NCBI GenBank assembly: GCA_958295665.1
Contig: OY282560.1
Span: forward strand, 86,156,311 to 86,220,310
DNA: 64,000 nucleotides
Source of the DNA: Tipula vernalis
Lineage: Eukaryota; Arthropoda; Insecta; Diptera; Tipulidae
Reading direction: 5' to 3'
A program made the position numbers and the translations under genes. Every line of letters begins with the position of its first letter. Positions within the stretch are counted from its first letter, which is position 1. Below the pieces are notes generated by a model. The model worked only from the letters and a program-made list of their open reading frames with translations. It was not told where the DNA came from and did no database searches. Shown piece after piece: positions 33,176 to 45,839 of the stretch.

Positions 33176-34660
33176 GTGAAAATTCAGCAGTCCGGCTTTG
33201 TTGCTCAAAGCTATGCTGACAATCTTGTTATTACTGTCGCTGGAAAGCACCTGAATATGTTATCCGACTTAACGCAGAATGGTTTATGTATTGTGGATTC
33301 GTGGTGCTGTGGAAAGGATTTACACGTCAATCCTTCTAAAATTGATTTGGTTATATTTACCAGACATTGAAATATTGATGGTCTAACTGTACCCGTTCTT
33401 TTCGGGAGGTCGTTTAACAGATCCGACCAAGATCGACTGCAATCTTTTAGCAGTGTAGGCGAGGTTTTGGAAAAACCTGAGGTCTAACTCCCAAAATGCT
33501 ATGTTGGTTTGCTGGCCTGTAGTTAAATTAAAGGCTACAAATTTAAACTTAATGGTCTACAAATTATTGCTTGCAGGGCCATTAGAGGAGGTATGGAATC
33601 AACACCCCATCAACTACATTCTTTAATTCTTTACTCAGCTTATTCTGCTGCGTTAGGGCTAAGGATCATATAGGGATGTGGAATATTCTTGGATGATTAC
33701 GCATCATTAGTACCAGAAATTGATATGGTTAATGGTAGACTGGTGTCTGAATTCAATTTCACTAAATTATATTCGGTGGTGCGACCTTCGAGAGATCAAT
33801 GGAGATAACCGGATTTTCTTAAGAACTTCCACGAGTCGATAGTCTTCTTTTCTGATATGGAGTGTATTGCTCTAAGTTTGATCTGAATTTTTCAGGCTGC
33901 CTGGGTAGGTACTGCACAGTTTTTTAAGTGGAATCAATTGCTCTTATGCTGTGTGTAATTGAGGCATTGAATCTCGCTGTTATAGATACAAGTTTTGTTT
34001 TCTGTACAGACAGATTTTCTGTGCTGAATTCGCTGGATAATTCCTTGACTGTTTCAAAATTTGTTAAGGATTCTAAATACTTTATAAATCTTCTCTGTTC
34101 AAGTAATAGAGTGATGATCATGTGGGTTTCAGCCCATTGTGCCATTGAGGGCAATGATATTACTGGTTCTCTAGCACAATCCAGGGTTGAGTTTAAATTT
34201 ATCGGTCCCGAACCAGTTGCTTCCTTACCGTTTAACTTTGTTAAGAAGGCAATCAAAAATGCACTATAAGTGAATTAAAACAGCAATGGCTGGCTACTGG
34301 TAGCTGCCGCATTGCGAAACTTTTTATTAGTGGACCTAACTTGAGGGCCGCTAGGTTTGCTTTATCTCTCAACAAGAACCAGTTGAGAGTCTTGATTGCG
34401 ACTCTTACTGGTTACGGCCATTTTAAAGTACATCTTCAGCGCATGGGGCTAACTCATGATGCTCTATATCATCGATGATGACTGCATTCACTTCATCTGC
34501 AGTTGTCCTGCTTTCAATGGAGTTAGGTTGCAATTATTTGACTCTAGGTCAGCTGCCTTCCTTGCCTTGACCTAAACTGCTTCATTTTATTAAGGCTGCA
34601 GCACACTGTCGCAATTTAGGATAGAATCACAGATCTGCGCTCTCAACATATGGCTGGTTT
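33176..34660 (+). pseudogene. RNase H-bearing LINE relic (R1/LOA/I group)
   Basis: Plus-strand remains of another LINE ORF2. They begin within RT at QSYADNLVITVAGKH, where the catalytic YADD has become YADN, followed by LHVNPSKIDLVIFTR. The RNase H domain lies at 33928-34260 (EALNLAVIDTSFVFCTDRF, IMWVSAHCAIEGNDITGSLA). The C-terminal region has LRVLIATLTGYGHFKVHL (about 34390), which in the family precedes a Cys/His motif. Many stops and frame changes are present. It abuts the minus-strand LINE fragment head-on at about 33172. Confidence 0.8.
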
Positions 34661-34944
34661 TCAAATGCTCACTATACAGTAAGCGGCTATCATGTTGATT
34701 TGAAACCATATGAGGCACTCAATATTTTTGTTTCTTGGATGGAATCCTGGGATAATTTCACACACTTCTCGGATGCTTGTAACTGCAGCAGGAAAAATTT
34801 CGAATTTAATAATAAAACTTCTCATACAGTTAGAACTGAATTATTGTTAATTATGGCTCATTAGAAAAAACTACTTCTAGTCCAAAGAAAATGGGAAACG
34901 AAATTTCTTATGTCAAATGATGGGCGGTGAAAAATGATACTATT

Positions 34945-35300
34945 GTTAGCCGAAAGTAAAAACAGCGATAATGCAGATATGTCTTGCGTCTTCCTATTTC
35001 GGCCAAAAGTTACCAGTTGACTTATTTCAGCCTAAACATATTTTATATAGCTAAATTGAAAAATTGACAAAACAACCTTTAAACTTGTCTGGAAAGTGTT
35101 TCTATTAGTGTGGAGAGCCCGTGAAAATTCAATTGAATCAAAGGTCCAATGACTTAATGGGTGAATTTCTACAAGTTTTTAAATTTCATGTGGGCTTTAC
35201 ATTCAAACTAATTTTCCCAGGCTCCCCACATGAAACTATTGTAGAACTGATAATTCTTCCAGGTACATAAATTGAACCACTTTTAGAATTTGCTGAGTTA
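34945..35300 (+). repeat. Diverged relic of the 37-45 kb TIR element
   Basis: The sequence 'ttgttagccgaaagt … ttatttcagcctaaacatat … acaaaacaacct' matches the left inverted terminus at 37093-37240 with many differences. It is followed by one degenerate unit of the 156-bp satellite ('gggctttacattcaaac', 'ctccccacatgaaac'). It is an older, separate copy in the same orientation as the left end. Confidence 0.65.
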
Positions 35301-36480
35301 TAGGAAAGTGACTTTCAAAAAAAACGAATTTGCTATGAAATGTAGAAAAATAATCGATCAATCTAAATGCGCATTAGAACAAAAATTACAGGTCCCAAAA
35401 ACCTATCTCTAGAGGTATTAAGAACTGCAATCGGGGCACATTCGAAGATTTTGAATTTTTTTGGCTCAGAATTTGCTGATTTATAGTAAGATGATTTGCA
35501 AAAAATCGATTTTGTATGAAATTTATGGAAATAATCAAGCAATCTAAAAGCGTTTTGGAACAACAATTACAGGTCCCGAAACCTACCACTAGAGGTATCA
35601 AGAACCGCAATCGGAAAACAATTACAGATTTAGAACTTTTTACCTCAGAATTCGCTGATTCAGACTCTAAAGTGGTTTTAAAAAAAAATTGAATTTTCTA
35701 TGGAATGTATGGAAATATTTAAGCAATCTAAATGCACTTTGGAATAAGAATTACAGGTCCCGAAACCTATTTTTAGTGCTATCAGAAACCGCAAGCGGAG
35801 CACAATTGCAGATTTTAGATTTATTGGTTCAGAATTCGCTGATATAAATAGATTTTCAAAAAAAAAAAAACGAATTTTCTATGAAATTTATCAAAATAAT
35901 GAAGCAATCTAAATGCGCGTTGGAACAACTATTACAGGTCCCAAAATCTATTTTTAGAAGTATCAAAAACCGCAATCGGAGCACAATTACAAATTTTGAA
36001 TATTTTGGCTCAGAATTCGCTGATTTATACTCTAAAGTGGTTTTCAAAAAAATCGAATTTAATATGGAATGTAAGGAAGTATTTTAGTAATATAAATACA
36101 CTTTGGAATAAGAATTACAGGTGCCGAAACCTACATTTAGAGGTATGAGAAACCTCAATCGGAGCGCAATTGCAGATTTTGGGTTTTTTGGCTCAGAATT
36201 GTCCATGAACTGTATGAAAATAAACAAGCCCTCTAACTACGTGTTGGAACAAAAATTACAGGTCCCGAACCCATCTTTAGAAGTATCAATCGGAGCACAT
36301 CCGCACATCGGATATAAAGTGATTTTCATACAAATTCTAAATGCGCATTGGAACAACAATTACAGGTCCCGAAACCTATCTTTAGAGGTATAAAGAACTG
36401 AAATCGGAGCACAATTGCAGAATTTGGATTTTTTCGGCTCAGAATCTGCAGATTTATATTAAGGTGATTTCACAAAATTC
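35300..36480 (+). repeat. ~182-bp tandem array
   Basis: Units carry 'acaggtcccgaaacctat', 'agaaccgcaatcggagcaca' and 'ctcagaattcgctgat'. Anchors fall near 35389, 35570, 35754, 35934 and 36117 (spacing 180-184), then 36257 and 36362 after internal deletions. It is diverged and unrelated in sequence to the 156-bp and 174-bp arrays as far as I can see. Open frames across it are incidental. Confidence 0.85.
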
Positions 36481-37092
36481 CGAACTAGTTTCCGAACTAG
36501 TAACACCGCAGCTTTTGGTCAATTTAGGTTTAGCACAAATTCAATCCCAACGTTTTTTTTTATTGCCTGTGAACCTGTCGGAACGGAACGTCTAATCAGA
36601 CACAACATTTTTATGGGTTTATAGAACGTATTATCAATTCGGAAATTATTGAACAAATATGTCTTTGATGATTTGATATAGTGTCATTTGGGTTCATTAA
36701 TTGATTTTCACTTTAATTGATTTTATTTGTTCGGTTTCCTCTAAAATTCAGGTTTAATTCTTGCAATGTTTTACCGTCTTTCAGGCGATATATAAAAATA
36801 CGTTTCCCATTTTCTCGGCTCATGGACTAGCGATAACTTTTCCAATGAGCACTAATTGGCGCTGCTTCTGTACTAATGGTATGAGTAGTTGCAATCTTAA
36901 ATTCGAAAGTTGGCTGCTACAATTCCCACGCCAATTAATTTAGTGATATTACAAATTATTCGCCTGAATGCCTTTAACCATGGCTTGCCTTAGATATTGA
37001 AACTATTAAATGGCCGGTTTCTGGGGTGGGCCCATAAAAAATATGCAATTTGTTGCATAAAGCTCCACCAGCGAAGTTTCTTCACCTTGTTA
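36481..37092. other. Unassigned intronic DNA
   Basis: No gene, repeat partner or motif was recognised between the 182-bp array and the start of the TIR element. A short open frame at 36761-36943 has no features. Confidence 0.4.
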
Positions 37093-37381
37093 AAGTTAGC
37101 CGAAAGTTTTCAGCCGAAAGATATAAAATGTCGGTAATGCAGATAGTGTCTTGGCTATATCAGCCGAAAGTTACTAGCCGACATATTTCAGCCGAAACAT
37201 ATTTTAAATAAAATGAAAAAATAACAAAACAACCTAGAAACTGGTATATTCATGAAGTGAATTTACGGCTGAAAAAAGGCTCATTTTGGTTTGTCACTGT
37301 TTTACATAGGAATTATACTTAAAATTTCATCAGAAAAGCTAAATATAAAATTAAAAAATTTGTATAAATTCAACCTTTAAA
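37093..37381 (+). repeat. Left terminal inverted repeat
   Basis: It pairs with 45133-45416 in inverted orientation. It contains repeated 'agccgaaag'/'cagccgaaa' words and ends in 'tttgtataaattcaaccttt', which also forms part of the internal satellite unit. Confidence 0.85.
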
Positions 37382-37387
37382 GTATTA

Positions 37388-37506
37388 GTAGTTACTGTTT
37401 AAAGAGCCTCCGGTTACTATATGAAGCTCCATGGATGCCATCAAAGAAACTCTACCCCATATCATTACTGATCCACTACCAAATATAATTGTTTCACGAT
37501 TATTGC
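37388..37506 (-). pseudogene. Tc1-like transposase fragment
   Basis: On the minus strand one frame reads NNRETIIFGSGSVMIWGRVS and then ELHIVTGGSLNSNYY. This matches the central catalytic region of Tc1-like transposases (GGGSVMVWGGIS … L.I..GSL.…Y). Only about 40 residues survive, with no flanking domains. It lies just inside the left inverted repeat and hints at the element's ancestry. Confidence 0.65.
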
Positions 37507-37539
37507 ACTGCGCATAATGTTCATTAGGCCGTAGTGAAA

Positions 37540-40500
37540 CTTATGGTTCCCGAGCTCCCCACATGAAACTTGCCCTGATAATGTTTCAAGCGATAACTGT
37601 TGGTTAGGCACATTAATTGAAATACTTTCCAGACATGACACTTTAAAGGTTGAATTTATACAAATTTTTTAATTTTTTATGGGCTTTTCATTCAAACGAA
37701 ATTTCCCGAGCTCCCCACATGAAACTTGCCCTGATAATTTTTCAAGGGATAATTGTTGGTAAGGCACACTAATTGAAATACTTTCCAGACATGACACTTT
37801 AAAGGTTGGATTTATACAAATTTTTTAATTTTATATAGGCTTTTCATTCAAACGAATTTTCCCGAGCTCCCCACATGAAACTTGCCCTGATAATTTTTCT
37901 AGTAATAATTGTTGGTAAGGCACACTAATTGAAATACTTTCCAGACATGACACTTTAAAGGTTGGATTTATACAAATTTTTTAATTTTATATGGGCTTTT
38001 CATTCAAACAAACTTTCCCGAGCTCCCCACATGACACTTGCATTGATAATTTTTCAAGCGATAACTGTTGGTAAGGCACACTAATTGAAATACTTTCCAG
38101 ACATGACACTTTAAAGGTTGAATTTATACAAATTTTTTAATTTTTTATGGGCTTTTCATTCAAACGAAATTTCCCGAGCTCCCCACATGAAACTTGCCCT
38201 GATAATTTTTCAAGGGATAATTGTTGGTAAGGCACACTAATTGAAATACTTTCCAGACATGACACTTTAAAGGTTGGATTTATACAAATTTTTTAATTTT
38301 ATATGGGCTTTTCATTCAAACAAACTTTCCCGAGCTCCCCACATGACACTTGCATTGATAATTTTTCAAGCGATAACTGTTGGTAAGGCACACTAATTGA
38401 AATACTTTCCAGACATGACACTTTAAAGGTTGAATTTATACAAATTTTTTAATTTTTTATGGGCTTTTCATTCAAACGAAATTTCCCGAGCTCCCCACAT
38501 GAAACTTGCCCTGATAATTTTTCAAGGGATAATTGTTGGTAAGGCACACTAATTGAAATACTTTCCAGACATGTCACTTTAAAGGTTGGATTTATACAAA
38601 TTTTTTAATTTTATATGGGCTTTTCATTCAAACAAACTTTCCCGAGCTCCCCACATGACACTTGCATTGATAATTTTTCAAGCGATAACTGTTGGTAAGG
38701 CACACTAATTGAAATACTTTCCAGACATGACACTTTAAAGGTTGAATTTATACAAATTTTTTAATTTTTTATGGGCTTTTCATTCAAACGAAATTTCCCG
38801 AGCTCCCCACATGAAACTTGCCCTGATAATTTTTCAAGGGATAATTGTTGGTAAGGCACACTAATTGAAATACTTTCCTGACATGACACTTTAAAGGTTG
38901 GATTTATACAAATTTTTTAATTTTATATGGGCTTTTCATTCAAACAAACTTTCCCGAGCTCCCCACATGAAACTTGCCCTGATAATTTTTCAAGGGATAA
39001 TTGTTGGTAAGGCACACTAATTGAAATACTTTCCTGACATGACACTTTAAAGGTTGGATTTATACAAATTTTTTAATTTTATATGGGCTTTTCATTCAAA
39101 CAAACTTTCCCGAGCTCCCCACATGACACTTGCATTGATAATTTTTCAAGCGATAACTGTTGGTAAGGCACACTAATTGAAATACTTTCCAGACATGACA
39201 CTTTAAAGGTTGAATTTATACAAATTTTTAAATTTTATATAGGCTTTTCATTCAAACGAATTTTCCCGAGCTCCCCACATGAAACTTGCCCTGATAATTT
39301 TTCTAGTAATAATTGTTGGTAAGGCACACTAATTGAAATACTTTCCAGACATGACACTTTAAAGGTTGGATTTATACAAATTTTTTAATTTTTTATGGGC
39401 TTTTCATTCAAACGAATTTTCCCGAGCTCCCCACATGAAACTTGCCCTGATAATTTTTCAAGAGATAACTGTTGGTAAGGCACACTAATTGAAATACTTT
39501 CCAGACATGACACTTTAAAGGTTGAATTTATACAAATTTTTAAATTTTATATAGGCTTTTCATTCAAACGAATTTTCCCGAGCTCCCCACATGAAACTTG
39601 CCCTGATAATTTTTCTAGTAATAATTGTTGGTAAGGCACACTAATTGAAATACTTTCCAGACATGACACTTTAAAGGTTGGATTTATACAAATTTTTTAA
39701 TTTTTTATGGGCTTTTCATTCAAACGAATTTTCCCGAGCTCCCCACATGAAACTTGCCCTGATAATTTTTCAAGAGATAACTGTTGGTAAGGCACACTAA
39801 TTGAAATACTTTCCAGACATGACACTTTAAAGGTTGAATTTATACAAATTTTTTAATTTTATATAAGCTTTTTATTCAAACAAACTTTCCCGAGCTCCCC
39901 ACATGACACTTGCCCTGATAATTTTTCAAGCGATAACTGTTGGTTAGGCACACTAATTGAAATACTTTCCAGACATAACACTTTAAAGGTTGAATTTATA
40001 CAAATTTTTTAATTTTATATAGGCTTTTCATTCAAACGAATTTTCCCGAGCTCCCCACATGAAACTTGCCCAGATAATTTTTCTAGTAATAATTGTTGGT
40101 AAGGCACACTAATTGAAATACTTTCCAGACATGACACTTTAAAGGTTGAATTTATACAAATTTTTTAATTTTATATGGGCTTTTCATTCAAACAAACTTT
40201 CCCGAGCTCCCCACATGACACTTGCCCTGATAATTTTTCAAGCGATAACTGTTGGTGAGGCACACTAATTGAAATACTTTCCAGACATGACACTTTAAAG
40301 GTTGAATTTATACAAATTTTTTAATTTTTTATGGGCTTTTCATTCAAACGAAATTTCCCGAGCTCCCCACATGAAACTTGCCCTGATAATTTTACAAGGG
40401 ATAATTGTTGGTAAGGCACACTAATTGAAATACTTTCCAGACATGACACTTTAAAGGTTGAATTTATACAAATTTTTTAATTTTATATGGGCTTTTCATT

Positions 40501-43500
40501 CAAACGAATTTTCCCGAGCTCCCCACATGACACTTGCATTGATAATTTTTCAAGCGATAACTGTTGACTAGGCACATTAATTGAAATACTTTCCAGACAT
40601 GACACTTTAAAGGTTGAATTTATACAAATTTTTTAATTTTTTATGGGCTTTTCATTCAAACGAAATTTCCCGAGCTCCCCACATGAAACTTGCCCTGATA
40701 ATTTTTCAAGGGATAATTGTTGGTAAGGCACACTAATTGAAATACTTTCCAGACATGACACTTTAAAGGTTGGATTTATACAAATTTTTTAATTTTATAT
40801 AGGCTTTTCATTCAAACGAATTTTCCCGAGCGCCCCACATGAAACTTGCCCTGATAATTTTTCTAGTAATAATTGTTGGTAAGGCACACTAATTGAAATA
40901 CTTTCCAGACATGACACTTTAAAGGTTGAATTTATACAAATTTTTTAATTTTATATAGGCTTTCCATTCAAACGAATTTTCCCGAGCTCCCCACATGAAA
41001 CTTGCCCTGATAATTTTTCTAGTAATAATTGTTGGTAAGGCACACTAATTGAAATACTTTCCAGACATGACACTTTAAAGGTTGAGTTTATACAAATTTT
41101 TTAATTTTATATGGGCTTTTCATTCAAACGTAATTTCCCGAGCTCCCCACATGAAACTTGCCCTGATAATTTTTCAAGGGATAAATGTTGGTAAGGCACA
41201 CTAATTGAAATACTTTCCAGACATGACCCTTTAAAGGTTGAATTTATACAAATTTTTTAATTTTATATGAGCTTTTCATTCAAACGAATTTTCCTGGGCT
41301 CCCCACATGAAACTTGCCCTGATAATTTTACAAGGGATAATTGTTGGTAAGGCACACTAATTGAAATACTTTCCAGACATGACACTTTAAAGGTTGAATT
41401 TATACAAATTTTTTAATTTTTTATGGGCTTTTCATTCAAACGAATTTTCCCGAGCTCCCCACATGAAACTTGCCCTGATAGTTTTTCTAGTAATAACTGT
41501 TGGGTAGGCACATTAATTGAAATACTTTCCAGACATGACACTTTAAAGGTTGAATTTATACAAATTATTCAATTTTATATAGGCTTTTCATTCAAACGAA
41601 TTTTCCCGAGCCCCCCACATGAAACTTGCCCTGATAATTTTTCTAGAAATAATTGTGAGGTAGTCACATTAATTGAAATACTTTCCAGACATGACACTTT
41701 AAAGGTTGAATTTATACAAATTTTTTAATTTTTTATGGGCTTTTCATTCAAACGAATTTTCCCGAGCTCCCCACATGAAACTTGCCCTGATAATTTTTCA
41801 AGGAATAATTGTTGGTAAGGCACACTAATTGAAATACTTTCCAGATATGACACTTTAAAGGTTGAATTTATACAAATTTTTCAATATTATATGGGCTTTT
41901 CATTCAAACGAATTTTCCTGAGCTCCCCACATGAAACTTGCCCTGATAAATTTTCTAGAAATAATTGTAGGGTAGTCACATTAATTGAAATACTTTCCAG
42001 ACATGACACTTTAAAGGTTGAATTTATACAAATTTTTTAATTTTATATGGGCTTTTCATTCAAACGAATTTTCCCGAGCTCCCCACATGAAACTTGCCCT
42101 GATAATTTTTCAAGAGATAACTGTTGGTGAGGCACACTAATTGAAATACTTTCCAGACATGACACTTTAAAGGTTGAATTTATACAAATTTTTAAATTTT
42201 TTATGGGCTTTTCATTCAAACGAATTTTCCCGAGCTCCCCACATGAAACTTGCCCTGATAATTTTTCTAGTAATAATTGTTGGTAAGGCACAATAATTGA
42301 AATACTTTCCAGACATGATACTTTAAAGGTTGAATTTATACAAATTTTTTAATTTTTTATGGGCTTTTCATTCAAACGAATTTTCCCGAGCTCCCCACAT
42401 GAAACTTGCCCTGATAATTTTTCAAGGGATAATTGTTGGTAAGGCACACTAATTGAAATACTTTCCAGACATGACACTTTAAAGGTTGAATTTATACAAA
42501 TTATTCAATTTTATATAAGCTTTTCATTCAAACGAATTTTCCCGAGCGCCCCACATGAAACTTGCCCTGATAATTTTTCTAGTAATAATTGTTGGTAAGG
42601 CACACTAATTGAAATACTTTCCAGACATGACACTTTAAAGGTTGAATTTATACAAATTTTTTAATTTTATATAGGCTTTCCATTCAAACGAATTTTCCCG
42701 AGCTCCCCACATGAAACTTGCCCTGATAATTTTTCTAGTAATAATTGTTGGTAAGGCACACTAATTGAAATACTTTCCAGACATGACACTTTAAAGGTTG
42801 AATTTATACAAATTTTTTAATTTTATATGGGCTTTTCATTCAAACGTAATTTCCCGAGCTCCCCACATGAAACTTGCCCTGATAATTTTTCAAGGGATAA
42901 ATGTTGGTAAGGCACACTAATTGAAATACTTTCCAGACATGACCCTTTAAAGGTTGAATTTATACAAATTTTTTAATTTTATATGGGCTTTTCATTCAAA
43001 CGAATTTTCCTGGGCTCCCCACATGAAACTTGCCCTGATAATTTTTCAAGGGATAATTGTTGGTAAGGCACACTAATTGAAATACTTTCCAGACATGACA
43101 CTTTAAAGGTTGAATTTATACAAATTTTTTAATTTTTTATGGGCTTTTCATTCAAACGAATTTTCCCGAGCTCCCCACATGAAACTTGCCCTGATAGTTT
43201 TCCTAGTAATAACTGTTGGGTAGGCACATTAATTGAAATACTTTCCAGACATGACACTTTAAAGGTTGAATTTATACAAATTATTCAATTTTATATAGGC
43301 TTTTCATTCAAACGAATTTTCCCGAGCCCCCCACATGAAACTTGCCCTGATAATTTTTCTAGAAATAATTGTGAGGTAGTCACATTAATTGAAATACTTT
43401 CCAGACATGACACTTTAAAGGTTGAATTTATACAAATTTTTTAATTTTTTATGGGCTTTTCATTCAAACGAATTTTCCCGAGCTCCCCACATGAAACTTG

Positions 43501-45132
43501 CCCTGATAATTTTTCAAGGAATAATTGTTGGTAAGGCACACTAATTGAAATACTTTCCAGATATGACACTTTAAAGGTTGAATTTATACAAATTTTTCAA
43601 TATTATATGGGCTTTTCATTCAAACGAATTTTCCTGAGCTCCCAACATGAAACTTGCCCTGATAAATTTTCTAGAAATAATTGTAGGGTAGTCACATTAA
43701 TTGAAATACTTTCCAGACATGACACTTTAAAGGTTGAATTTATACAAATTTTTTAATTTTATATGGGCTTTTCATTCAAACGAATTTTCCCGAGCTCCCC
43801 ACATGAAACTTGCCCTGATAATTTTTCAAGAGATAACTGTTGGTGAGGCACACTAATTGAAATACTTTCCAGACATGACACTTTAAAGGTTGAATTTATA
43901 CAAATTTTTCAATTTTATATGGGGTTTTCATTCAAACGAATTTTCCCGAGCTCCCCACATGAAACTTGCCCTGATAATTTTTCTAGAAATAATTGTTGGG
44001 TAGGAACATCAATTGAAATACTTTCCAGACATGACACTTTAAAGGTTGAATTTATACAAATTTTTCAATTTTATATGGGCTTTTCATTCAAACGAATTTT
44101 CCCGAGCTCCCCACATGAAACTTGCCCTGATAATTTTTCTACGAATAATTGTTGGGTAGGAACATTAATTGAAATACTTTCCAGACATGACACTTTAAAG
44201 GTTGAATTTATACAAATTTTTCAATTTTATATGGGATTTTCATTCAAACGAATTTTCCCGAGCTCCCCACATGAAACTTGCCCTGATAATTTTTCTAGGA
44301 ATAACTGTTGGTGAGGCACACTAATTGAAATACTTTCCAGACATGACACTTTAAAGGTTGAATTTATACAAATTTTTCAATTTTATATGGGCTTTTCATT
44401 CAAACGAATTTTCCCGAGCTCCCCACATGAAACTTGCCCTGATAATTTTCCTAGGAAGAATTGTTGGGTAGGAACATTAATTGAAATACTTTCCAGACAT
44501 GACACTTTAAAGGTTGAATTTATACAAATTTTTCAATTTTATATGGGCTTTTCATTCAAACGAATTGTCCTGAGCTCCCCACATGAAACTTGCCCTGATA
44601 ATTTTTCTAGGAATAATTGTTGGGTAGGAACATTAATTGAAATACTTTCCAGACATGACACTTTAAAGGTTGAATTTATACAAATTTTTCAATTTTATAT
44701 GGGCTTTTCATTCAAACGAATTTTCCCGAGCTCCCCACATGAAACTTGCCCTGATAATTTTTCTAGGAATAATTGTTGGGTAGGAACATTAATTGAAATA
44801 CTTTCCAGACATGACACTTTAAAGGTTGAATTTATACAAATTTTTTAATTTTATATGAGATTTTCATTCAAACGAATTTTCCCGAGCTCCCCACATGAAA
44901 CTTGCCCTGATAATTTTTCTAGGAATAATTGTTGGGTAGGCACATTAATTGAAATACTTTTCAGACATGACACTTTAAAGGTTGAATTTATACAAATTTG
45001 TCAATTTTATATGGGCTTTTCATTCAAACGAATTTTCCAGAGCTCCCCACATGAAACTTGCCCTGATAATTTTTCTTGAAATAATTGTTTGGTAGGCACA
45101 CTAATTGAAATACTTTCCAGACATGACACTTG
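37540..45132 (+). repeat. 156-bp satellite, about 49 units
   Basis: The anchor 'cgagctccccacatg' recurs at 37551, 37707, 37863, 38019, 38175, 38331, 38487 and so on, with a constant 156-bp step to about 45039. Several variant types (for example 'tcaagggataattgttgg' and 'tctagtaataattgttgg') alternate in blocks, and larger segments are duplicated: 41.3-42.0 kb closely matches 43.0-43.7 kb. Because 156 is a multiple of three and some units lack stops, open frames run across many units; I treat these as incidental. Confidence 0.96.
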
Positions 45133-45416
45133 AAAGGTTGAATTTATACAAATTTTTTAATTTTATATTTAGCTTTTCTGATGAAATTTTAAGTATAATT
45201 CATTTGGTAAACAGTGACAAACCAAAATGAGCGTTTTTTCAGCCGTAAATTCACTTCATGAAAATACCAGTTTCTAGGTTGTTTTGTTATTTTTTCATTT
45301 TATTTAAAAGATGTTTCGGCTGAAATATGTCGGCTGGTAACTTTCGGCTGATAGCCAAGACACTATCTGCGTTACCGACATTTTATATCTTTCGGCTGAA
45401 AACTTTCGGCTAACTT
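45133..45416 (-). repeat. Right terminal inverted repeat
   Basis: Inverted copy of 37093-37381, with a few mismatches and small indels. Confidence 0.85.
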
Positions 45417-45418
45417 TA

Positions 45419-45839
45419 ATAGTATAGTTTCTTCAACACAAATCAAAAGTCTCAAAGTTAAATTATTATAGAAATTAACAAATAACTGGTCCCTGGAAAC
45501 AACAGCCTTTGACACTTTTAATTTTTGTTGAAGAAATTTCGTCGGCTTAACTGACGACCTAAATGTTGTACACAAATTGATTGTACTTTATATGGCCAAC
45601 ACCACAGACCGGTCACTTGTTAATTTCAGAATCAAGAGTAAACTACGTCAATTCCTTGTTCTATGAGATAAACACCGCCTACATGAATGCTATTCTCGTT
45701 TACTCAGCTACGAAAATTTTGTTTTATTTATTAAACATTTCTGATTGATAGGTGGCCCTACACTTTCTTTGGTGATATTTATAAAGCCTTTAGTAGTTTA
45801 GATTCATTTTACTTTCGTTGAAGACCAAACTACCTGTCT
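45419..45839. other. Unassigned intronic DNA
   Basis: No gene is seen. A short inverted pair, 'tttcttcaaca' (45427) and 'tgttgaagaaat' (about 45527), is too small to interpret. Confidence 0.35.

Larger units (their letters stand above)
37093..45416. mobile_element. 8.3-kb TIR element loaded with 156-bp satellite
   Basis: The ends are inverted copies: AAGTTAGCCGAAAGTTTTC at the left, and its complement finishing CTTTCGGCTAACTT at the right. They extend inwards about 285 bp and are flanked by TA (37091-37092 and 45417-45418) or, read one base differently, TTAA. The interior holds a short Tc1-like transposase fragment (37388-37506) and about 49 tandem copies of a 156-bp unit. It has no intact ORF. 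I infer a non-autonomous DNA transposon, probably Tc1/mariner-derived, whose interior was replaced by satellite amplification. Confidence 0.85.

Noticed and set aside
37090..37093. A firm piggyBac assignment from the possible TTAA duplication
   Set aside because: The boundary can equally be read as TA, the termini do not look like piggyBac ends, and the internal scrap resembles a Tc1 transposase.
41423..45079. Repeated open frames beginning with a GFSFKRIFPSS motif across many satellite units
   Set aside because: The unit length (156) is divisible by three and some units lack stops, so frames run on by chance. Units with stops are interspersed, no start context or splice sites are present, and an opposite-strand frame also exists at 42043-42291.
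37540..45132. CRISPR-like appearance of regularly spaced repeats
   Set aside because: The whole 156-bp unit is repeated with no unique spacers, no cas genes are present, and the DNA is eukaryotic.
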